From an uncultured Tolumonas sp. (GTDB lineage: Bacteria > Pseudomonadota > Gammaproteobacteria > Enterobacterales > Aeromonadaceae): a stretch of DNA of 64,000 nucleotides. The notes beneath the pieces are model-generated. The model was not told where the DNA came from and did no database searches. It was given only the letters and a program-made list of their open reading frames with translations. The stretch lies in the NCBI RefSeq assembly GCF_963676665.1, contig NZ_OY781373.1, positions 186,001 through 250,000 of the forward strand. Direction: 5' to 3'. Both the position numbers and the translations under genes were made by a program. The stretch's first letter is position 1. The number at the start of each line of letters is the position of its first letter. Shown here in pieces: positions 54,784-61,629 of the stretch.

Positions 54784-56895
54784 ATGTCAGTTTTAGATAG
54801 CCTGAGCGAGGCACTATCGAGCCTTGGCTGTTCCCTGTTTAGTGCCAATGAGCCGCGTTTTCTACTCGAACTTGCTGAGTGTCACGAGTCTGTGCAGGTA
54901 TTGCGCTTTTCGGGGCAGGAAGCCTTAAATGTACCGTGGGAACTTAACATCACCATGGTGAGTGACGTTGCGAATATCTCACCAGAGACGATGCTTGGTT
55001 CATCGGCAACATTCACGTTAATCGGTAGTGCAGGCAAAAGTTACTATCACGGTCAGGTGTGGCAGTTTTGTCGACAGGCACAAGGCAAGCGTCTCTCTCA
55101 ATATCAATTGATTATGCGGCCAGCATTGTCATGGTTGGCGTTAGGGCAAAATCAGCGGATTTTTCAGCAAAAAAGTGCGCCACAAATCATCAAACAACTC
55201 TTGCAAGAGCAGCAGATTCCCACAGATCAGATCGTGTGGAAATTAAGCGCGACTTATCCTACCCGCGACTACTGTGTGCAATATGCAGAAAGTGACCTGC
55301 AATTTATTACTCGTCTGCTGGGCGAAGAGGGAATGCACTATCACTTTTCCCATGATGAAAAAAACAGTCAGTTGGTGTTTGCAGATCATCCGTCTGGCTG
55401 GTCAACCGACTTGGCTGCTGTCATCTATAAACCTGGTACAGGTCAGACCGCGGAGGCTGATACGCTGCAATCTTTTCTAATGCGGCACCGTATTGTGCCT
55501 TCGGTGGTAGAGCGGCGTTATTTTAACCAGCAAAAACCACTGACATTGACCAATGCGCAACATTCTGCAACTCCCACAATCGCCAAGAAGACGACAAATA
55601 AAGAAACGGATAAGGGTAGTAAGCAAGAGCCTAACGAGTTATCTCATTACCACTTCTGCAGCAGTGAGGTGAGCCAAACCACCGCACAGCAAACAGCACA
55701 ACGTCACTTGGAATCGTTACAAACGCAACTCGTCACTGCGGAAGGCAGGGGCAATTTGTCACAGTTGCGGGTTGGGCATCTGCTACCCGTAACCGGACAT
55801 GCTTGTCACGCAGCGAACACGCGCTGGCTATTAACCGAAGTTGTTTTATCTGGTGAGCAACCTCAAGTGTTGGAGGAGGTCAGCAGTGGTCAATCGCGCT
55901 GTGATGTTCACTTCCACGCAGTGCCATGGGATACGCCGTGGCGGTCAGCTATCTTCCCAGAGAAACCAAGGCTACATGGCATTCAGACAGCCACTGTTAC
56001 GGGCCCTGCAGGGGAAGAAATTTATACCGATGCCTTGGGCCGAATCAAAGTGCAATTCCATTGGGACAGAGAGGGTAAGCACAATGAGCAAACCAGCTGT
56101 TGGATCCGTGTCATGCATGATTGGGCCGGTAATGGCTATGGTGTAGTCCGATTACCGCGCATCGGCCAAGAAGTTCAGGTGAGTTTCGAAGAGGGTGATC
56201 CTGATAAACCACTGATCACGGGGTGTCTGCATAACGGAGAACAAACAACCACGTGGGATCTCCCTTTGCATCAAACACGCAGTGGCATTCGCACCCGCTC
56301 AACGCCCGGAGGTGGTGGTACTAATGAATTACGATTTGAAGATAAAAAAGGCAAAGAGCAACTACGTTGGCAGGCGGAAAAAGATTGGGATGCCAAGATT
56401 CTACATAGCAGTCACACGCAGATAGATGGAAGTCATCATCGTGTAGTTGGGGGTAACGATTATCGTGAGATACAAGGGGAACAACATCAGACTTTTGAAG
56501 CGAATGTTGCCTATGAGCGACAACAAAATCAGCACAGCACGGTTGATGGCAGCTTAGAGCAAGCGATCGCACAAAATTATCTGTTACAAGCAGGGCAGAA
56601 TCTGAGCTGGCGAAGTCATCAGCAAGCGATTTATCACGCAGGAGTTGAGCTTACCCTGCAAGCGGGTGACAGCTTTATCAAACTCGACCCCAGTGGAATC
56701 ACACTGAGCGGGCCTGTGGTGACAATGAATCAAGGCGGCAGTGCGCTATCAGTAGAAAGTGAAGCCGCTGAATTACCACATAAACCGGCAGGTGCACACA
56801 GTGCTGGCAACGGGAAAGTGCCTCAAGCAAAAGCACCTGAACCCGTTGTTAAATTTAAGCCTAAGAAGATTAACCAAGTTATTTATTCGGATTAA
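54784..56895 (+). CDS. vgrG: T6SS spike protein VgrG (TssI)
   Basis: A protein of 703 residues. The gp27-like part (1-370) includes the typical SLSWLALGQNQRIFQQKSAP and YCVQYAESDLQFITRLLGEEG. The gp5 OB-fold follows (GIQTATVTGPAGEEIYTDAL, GRIKVQFHWDREGK), with WIRVMHDWAGNGYGVVRLPR and GDPDKPLITGCLHNGEQ, then the needle beta-helix. The last 45 residues are not an effector domain but a short lysine-rich tail, so it carries separate cargo. The next two genes encode that cargo set. AAGGAAGAGAG precedes the ATG. Confidence 0.95.
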   Translation: MSVLDSLSEALSSLGCSLFSANEPRFLLELAECHESVQVLRFSGQEALNVPWELNITMVSDVANISPETMLGSSATFTLIGSAGKSYYHGQVWQFCRQAQGKRLSQYQLIMRPALSWLALGQNQRIFQQKSAPQIIKQLLQEQQIPTDQIVWKLSATYPTRDYCVQYAESDLQFITRLLGEEGMHYHFSHDEKNSQLVFADHPSGWSTDLAAVIYKPGTGQTAEADTLQSFLMRHRIVPSVVERRYFNQQKPLTLTNAQHSATPTIAKKTTNKETDKGSKQEPNELSHYHFCSSEVSQTTAQQTAQRHLESLQTQLVTAEGRGNLSQLRVGHLLPVTGHACHAANTRWLLTEVVLSGEQPQVLEEVSSGQSRCDVHFHAVPWDTPWRSAIFPEKPRLHGIQTATVTGPAGEEIYTDALGRIKVQFHWDREGKHNEQTSCWIRVMHDWAGNGYGVVRLPRIGQEVQVSFEEGDPDKPLITGCLHNGEQTTTWDLPLHQTRSGIRTRSTPGGGGTNELRFEDKKGKEQLRWQAEKDWDAKILHSSHTQIDGSHHRVVGGNDYREIQGEQHQTFEANVAYERQQNQHSTVDGSLEQAIAQNYLLQAGQNLSWRSHQQAIYHAGVELTLQAGDSFIKLDPSGITLSGPVVTMNQGGSALSVESEAAELPHKPAGAHSAGNGKVPQAKAPEPVVKFKPKKINQVIYSD

Positions 56896-56903
56896 GAGAT
56901 TAT

Positions 56904-57560
56904 ATGAAAGTTATAGTTATATATATTTTAATGTTTATTTTTTTTATTAACATTTCACATGCGAAAAATGATACTTCATTAGATAAATCATGGTATTCGA
57001 AAGGACTGTCAGAAGAAAAAAGTGCGTCTAATGTCAATAACAAGCTTGAGTTGCTAGGTGAAAAAATAACTGAAAAAGAATCTATGATACTCACGGATAA
57101 AGTTAATGATCATTATAACAAAGCACTATCTTTTTATCTGAAAGGCGCTGAGGATGGTAGCGCTATTTCTGCGTGGAAAGCCGCCAGTCTTGGTTCATCT
57201 GGGATGGCGAAACAATTGTCGGATGAGAAAATTAAAGCACTTATTTTACAAGCTGCAAGAGGGAATGTTGTCGATGCGCAGATGAGTTTTGTTTTTGATA
57301 ATTGTAATGCCCAATATACAAAGTGTAAGGATGGTAAGCTAGCTGTTTTCTGGATTAAAAAAGCTATTAAAAACAAAAGTGATATTGCTGCAAACATTTT
57401 AGGTTTTCTATATGAAAATGGTCGATTGGTTAATAAAAATATCGCTATGGCAATATCTTGTTATAAATTCTCTTCTGAACTTGGAAGTAATGAAGCCAAA
57501 AAAAACATGATCAGGTTGTTGAATAATAAGACACATTCACAAAATAACATCTGTGAGTAA
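56904..57560 (+). CDS. Exported Sel1-repeat protein, possible immunity factor
   Basis: A protein of 218 residues with a signal peptide (VIVIYILMFIFFINISHA). The mature part has Sel1/TPR-like repeats: AEDGSAISAWKAASLGSSGMA, ARGNVVDAQM and, best preserved, GFLYENGRLVNKNIAMAISC followed by SELGSNEAKKNM. It lies between vgrG and the effector. Periplasmic Sel1 proteins occur as immunity proteins and as adaptors in T6SS cargo loci, which fits either role here. AT-richer than the T6SS core, in keeping with cargo exchange. Confidence 0.65.
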   Translation: MKVIVIYILMFIFFINISHAKNDTSLDKSWYSKGLSEEKSASNVNNKLELLGEKITEKESMILTDKVNDHYNKALSFYLKGAEDGSAISAWKAASLGSSGMAKQLSDEKIKALILQAARGNVVDAQMSFVFDNCNAQYTKCKDGKLAVFWIKKAIKNKSDIAANILGFLYENGRLVNKNIAMAISCYKFSSELGSNEAKKNMIRLLNNKTHSQNNICE

Positions 57561-57568
57561 GGTAATGT

Positions 57569-60532
57569 ATGAGTGGTATTTTGGATCAGAAAAAATCCTT
57601 CGAGAAAGATTATGAATATGGATATGGCTCTAAAGGAAATAGTGATACTGATAATGATGGTAAAAAAGAGATAGATTGCTCTCATCTGGTCAATATTATG
57701 GTTCGCGGTGCGGGATATGATGTACCGTATCAAACTACTGAACAACTTAATGAATCTACTTATTATGATGTAATCGATCCATCAGAAACCAAATCAGGAG
57801 ATATTTTGCTGTGGCGAGGTAAATACAATCATACTGGTATTTTGGATAGTATCAGTTATTCTGCATCACCTTCGCGTTTTTCTGGAACATTTTTTGGTTC
57901 TCAATCTAGTTCGGGGCCTGCAACTGCCAAATTTGGAGATGGTGCTCCTTATTGGCCAAGACCACTTAAAGTCCTCCGGCCAAAAGAAAAATATAAAATA
58001 GGAAATGTAGTCAAAACGAAAAAATTGCAACCGGAGAATAGACGATCTTCCTCTCGAGTTATATTTCCTATCGTCAATGAAAAAGGCGAACAATATAGTA
58101 ATGCTGACGCGATTTATCAGTTACTAGAAAAAGAGAGCAGTGGCTTTTATTTGCTCAGTGCACATAACTTCTGGCATGGTGGTATTCATTTTACCGATGC
58201 ATCCGTACCGCATCATATAAAAGATCAATCTTTGCGCTGCATGATGGATGGTAAAGTGATTGCATACCGTCTGAATAAAAATTGTCTCACCAGTGATTGG
58301 TTAGGTCATCAGCTGCAATATTCCTCATCATTTTGTTTAATACAGCATGAATATGAATCACCGGCTAATACGGAAGAAGGTGCCAATAAAGGCAAAAAAA
58401 ATAAACTCACCTTTTACAGTTTATATATGCATCTGGCTCCGTATTCGGTTTATGTTTCTGCCTCGGATGATGTGAAAAAAACGCAAGGAAAAAAACAGCT
58501 CAAATTAACTCAAACTATTCGTGTCCGGCAGGGTGATGATGCAGCCAATGGTACACCACCGCCCCTGGGTTATCTGGGGGCGGGCAGCATTGTAGATTTG
58601 AGTGGCGAAACGGCTCGGTTTACGGTGCAGGAACAGAGTGGTTCACACAGTTACACTTTTGTAAAAGGCACTATTTCAGAAACCTGTAGCAAGACCGACA
58701 GTCACATTACAAAAGGCACCTCCGTCTGGGTGGTGGATAATACGAAATATACAGAACATGTGGATCAGTCAGTTACGGGCACACTGTGTTCTCCCCCGGC
58801 TTATTGGCAATGCAAAATGAAAGGCATTGTTAAAAACAGGGTGAATGCCCGTCAAATTAAAGACAACAGTCAGCCTTTTAGCGACGCCAATAGTGAATCG
58901 TTGGGTTTGTTAAACATTACTGCTGAGTTTGAATTTAACAGTAACGATGTTGTGTCCTGTTCTATCGGCGGTAAAGCCCGCAAAATGGCAAAAGCGACGT
59001 TGCTCAGTGGCGGTTACGCGGAAAAAACGGGGCAACCACCCGGCCCGTTTTGGGTGTGTATTGATGAACCGTTTGCTGAGGTTAGTGCACAAGCACCAAC
59101 GCAATTTGATAGCATTGTGAAATGTAATCAGCCCATTAAGGCTGGTGATGCTATTGGTTTTATGGGGCTATATGAAGTGCCCAAAATGCCTGCTGCTTGC
59201 CGGCAAAAAGTAAGTAAATATCAGGTCCACATTGAGATATTTAGTACCGATAGCGATAGCAAAATACAGGCTTTTTTGAATAATGAAGCAGGGCTAAAAT
59301 CAGGGAAACAATATATAAGAATCTCTGCGGGCGCGAGTATATACATTAAAGACAAAGACAAAGACAAAGACAAAGACAAAGACAAAGACAAAGACAAAGA
59401 CAAAGACAAAGACAAAAAAGAGGCTATCACATTTAGTACTGGTGGATTGAAGGCGCAAGCAGAATATATTGTTGAATTAGCCATCTGCAAAAAAGTGTCT
59501 GATAAAAGTAGTGCTATCTTCTATAAGGTTGACAAATTACCAATTCTGAATGGTGCTTTTGATGGCTATATTAGCGAAAAAGAGCTGGAGATATTGTCAC
59601 AATATGAATTGTCCAAACTTGGTTTTAAGCTGCTGGAAGAGAAAAACACTAACGCGGATGGCTATCTTGACCCAGAAAAAATGCCCGCATTCTTTCAGCA
59701 ACTCTATAAAAATATTGATAAAGATGGCAACAATAGCGTTGATAGCACAGAGATTGCTGCTGCATTCAAAGACCAATCAAAACGTAATCAATTAGTTAAA
59801 CTAGTCGTCAGACACCCGAGCGAGTGGCATAAATCGACCATTAATACGATCAAAACCACGTTTTCTAATTGGGCAAGTGAAGCTACCGAAGATGAAACCA
59901 AAGCGCTGATGAGTCATGAAAAAGAGAGAATGGAAAAACTAGAATGGATGAGTCAGATTACCACTGCTCCTCTCGTTTTTGGGCCTGCGGTTTGGCATTT
60001 TAATCCGATTGTTGTCATTAACAATCTCAAATCCTCAGTAGTAAAAGGAGGTGATTTTTCTGAAGCAGATGGAAAGGTTGCTTTAAGAGAAATCTATGAT
60101 AAATACGGTAAAAATATGGCAACTATCATAGAAAGGATGTATCGAGATGAGACAAGGCATTTTGCTTCAACTCAATATAAAAAATGTGGAACAGGGGGAA
60201 TGGAAGCATTCGGTGATTCTCCATATTATGGTTGGGATCATTCATTCTTTGAAAAACACCCTGAGTATCTGCCTAGTGGAATATGGGAAGCTTTTGAAAA
60301 CAAAGGAATGAGTGGACAAGGTGGCAATAAGCAAATTACTGATAGGAAGAAAAAATTTGTTGTATTTCCTTCTGTAATTGCGGGAATGGAGTACAAAGTA
60401 TTCTATATAAACAAACATGATGGCAATTGGGCTAGGTGGCATTCAACAGATAGTAGTATTCAAGTAGTCTACAGACAACATATTGAAAGTATTAAAGCAA
60501 AATTTGTTAATGAATTTTCTGGAGATAAATAA
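57569..60532 (+). CDS. Multidomain T6SS effector, peptidoglycan-hydrolase-like
   Basis: A protein of 987 residues without a signal peptide, as for VgrG cargo. Domains in order: (1) NlpC/P60-like, about 1-135, with Cys37 in DCSHLVNIM and His88 in YNHTGIL after the SGDILLWRG strand; (2) M23-like, about 185-300, with NFWHGGIHF, DGKVIAYRL and YSLYMHLAPYSV, metal ligands partly changed; (3) a beta-rich insert to about 590; (4) an 11-fold Lys-Asp repeat (594-615) from a hexanucleotide tract; (5) two EF-hand-like calcium loops, DxNxDG types NTNADGYLDPEKM and DKDGNNSVDSTEI (about 690-735); (6) a C-terminal domain with ETRHFASTQYKK, GTGGMEAFGDSPYYGW and SGIWEAFENKG. It would cut peptidoglycan peptides and perhaps glycan in the target periplasm. 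Function inferred. Confidence 0.7.
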   Translation: MSGILDQKKSFEKDYEYGYGSKGNSDTDNDGKKEIDCSHLVNIMVRGAGYDVPYQTTEQLNESTYYDVIDPSETKSGDILLWRGKYNHTGILDSISYSASPSRFSGTFFGSQSSSGPATAKFGDGAPYWPRPLKVLRPKEKYKIGNVVKTKKLQPENRRSSSRVIFPIVNEKGEQYSNADAIYQLLEKESSGFYLLSAHNFWHGGIHFTDASVPHHIKDQSLRCMMDGKVIAYRLNKNCLTSDWLGHQLQYSSSFCLIQHEYESPANTEEGANKGKKNKLTFYSLYMHLAPYSVYVSASDDVKKTQGKKQLKLTQTIRVRQGDDAANGTPPPLGYLGAGSIVDLSGETARFTVQEQSGSHSYTFVKGTISETCSKTDSHITKGTSVWVVDNTKYTEHVDQSVTGTLCSPPAYWQCKMKGIVKNRVNARQIKDNSQPFSDANSESLGLLNITAEFEFNSNDVVSCSIGGKARKMAKATLLSGGYAEKTGQPPGPFWVCIDEPFAEVSAQAPTQFDSIVKCNQPIKAGDAIGFMGLYEVPKMPAACRQKVSKYQVHIEIFSTDSDSKIQAFLNNEAGLKSGKQYIRISAGASIYIKDKDKDKDKDKDKDKDKDKDKDKKEAITFSTGGLKAQAEYIVELAICKKVSDKSSAIFYKVDKLPILNGAFDGYISEKELEILSQYELSKLGFKLLEEKNTNADGYLDPEKMPAFFQQLYKNIDKDGNNSVDSTEIAAAFKDQSKRNQLVKLVVRHPSEWHKSTINTIKTTFSNWASEATEDETKALMSHEKERMEKLEWMSQITTAPLVFGPAVWHFNPIVVINNLKSSVVKGGDFSEADGKVALREIYDKYGKNMATIIERMYRDETRHFASTQYKKCGTGGMEAFGDSPYYGWDHSFFEKHPEYLPSGIWEAFENKGMSGQGGNKQITDRKKKFVVFPSVIAGMEYKVFYINKHDGNWARWHSTDSSIQVVYRQHIESIKAKFVNEFSGDK
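59348..59413 (+). repeat. Hexanucleotide tract (AAAGAC)11 coding for Lys-Asp repeats
   Basis: Eleven perfect copies of AAAGAC inside the effector gene. The unit is two codons, so copy-number change alters the length of a charged linker without shifting the frame. Confidence 0.95.
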
Positions 60533-60936
60533 TGTTCTTAAAGAGGACCATCTATTTTTGGTTGTTTTTTTTATTCTGCAATGTTGCTCTTGCCGATGCA
60601 ATAAGTGCTCAATCCTTGGTGTCTTTAAAAGGCGGCAAAAATGAAATCGCATTGAGTTGTTATAGTTATTTGACGGAATTAGTGCGAAGTAGCAATTTCC
60701 CATTTAAGTATGTAAAAAAGGATAAAATTAATCTCCTAATCGATGAAGATACAGATGAAGTCGTCAATGCAAAATTGTTATTCGAGACTGATGGTTCTGG
60801 TGAGATAGGTTGGATTGAATATAGAGTTTTAGAACATAAATTAATAAACACATCTGCAGATTTGGATGTGCCAGAAGAACTTATATTTGATAAATCATAT
60901 GCAGAAAAATATGATGAATGTAAAAGAAAGAATTAA
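60532..60936 (+). CDS. Probable periplasmic immunity protein of the T6SS effector
   Basis: A protein of 134 residues whose ATG overlaps the effector stop (TAATG). Signal peptide (IYFWLFFLFCNVALADA), then a small protein with two cysteines (LSCYSYL and KYDECKRKN) that could pair. No family recognised. Overlap with a periplasm-acting effector, export signal and size fit an immunity protein. It is followed by a bidirectional terminator that ends the T6SS locus. Confidence 0.68.
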   Translation: MFLKRTIYFWLFFLFCNVALADAISAQSLVSLKGGKNEIALSCYSYLTELVRSSNFPFKYVKKDKINLLIDEDTDEVVNAKLLFETDGSGEIGWIEYRVLEHKLINTSADLDVPEELIFDKSYAEKYDECKRKN

Positions 60937-60937
60937 T

Positions 60938-60971
60938 AAATATGCCATGTGTTTTGCATGGCATATTTTAC
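60938..60971. terminator. Bidirectional terminator between T6SS cargo and lysE-like gene
   Basis: A perfect 12-bp stem, AAATATGCCATG (60938-60949) with CATGGCATATTT (60957-60968), and a 7-nt loop, between convergent genes. Confidence 0.8.
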
Positions 60972-61601
60972 TCAACTCTTACTCAACAATACTTTCAATC
61001 CCAGCCCCATCATAGCGACACCAAAGACGCGATCGATCCAGTGACTGATGGCGAGGAAACGGCGGCGAATGGTCGGCTGGCTGAAAAACAGCGTGATGAG
61101 GCTAAACCAGAATAGCTGCAGCAGCATGATCCAAACACCATATATCACTAAGGTGCTGGCTGGCAGATTCGGAGAAAGCACGATCGTGAATAATGACAGG
61201 AAATAGATCGGTGCTTTCGGGTTCAAGGCATTACACAAAAAACCTTTGCCTACTAAGTGATGCGCGGCAACATCCATGATAACAGCGGGTTCATTGGCGA
61301 TAATGCCAGATTGGGCTTTAGCACGAATACCTTGATAACCGAGGTAAAGCAGGTAGCTGCCTCCAATCAATTTAATTGCATTCATCCACATGGTGGAATG
61401 AGCAATCAGCGTGGCTAAACCAGCGGCAGAGTAGGCAATGTGAATACCTAGGCCCAGCGCGATGCCGAGGCTCACCCATAAACCGGCTCGACGCCCTTGT
61501 AATAATGCTTGGCGTGAAACTAACGCAAAATCAGGGCCTGGAGATGCAGCAGCCAGCAGATGAATTACCGTTAACGTAATAAAACCGTGCCAGAATTCCA
61601 T
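60972..61601 (-). CDS. LysE/RhtB-family amino-acid exporter
   Basis: A protein of 209 residues with about six TM segments. The signature HLLAAASPGPDFALVSRQAL near the N-terminus (aSPGPd) and GFLCNALNPKAPIYFLSLF (NPKa) define the LysE/RhtB superfamily. Probably exports homoserine lactone, threonine or a similar amino acid; substrate not decided by sequence. Confidence 0.9.
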   Translation of the reverse strand: MEFWHGFITLTVIHLLAAASPGPDFALVSRQALLQGRRAGLWVSLGIALGLGIHIAYSAAGLATLIAHSTMWMNAIKLIGGSYLLYLGYQGIRAKAQSGIIANEPAVIMDVAAHHLVGKGFLCNALNPKAPIYFLSLFTIVLSPNLPASTLVIYGVWIMLLQLFWFSLITLFFSQPTIRRRFLAISHWIDRVFGVAMMGLGLKVLLSKS

Positions 61602-61629
61602 TGTGTATTCCTACATTATTTGGGGGAGC

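Noticed and set aside
59348-59413. Regular repeat considered as CRISPR-like
   Set aside because: Six-base units without spacers, inside an open frame; a simple-sequence repeat.
59221-59490. Minus-strand frame with Leu-Ser repeats
   Set aside because: It is the reverse reading of the AAAGAC tract within the effector gene.
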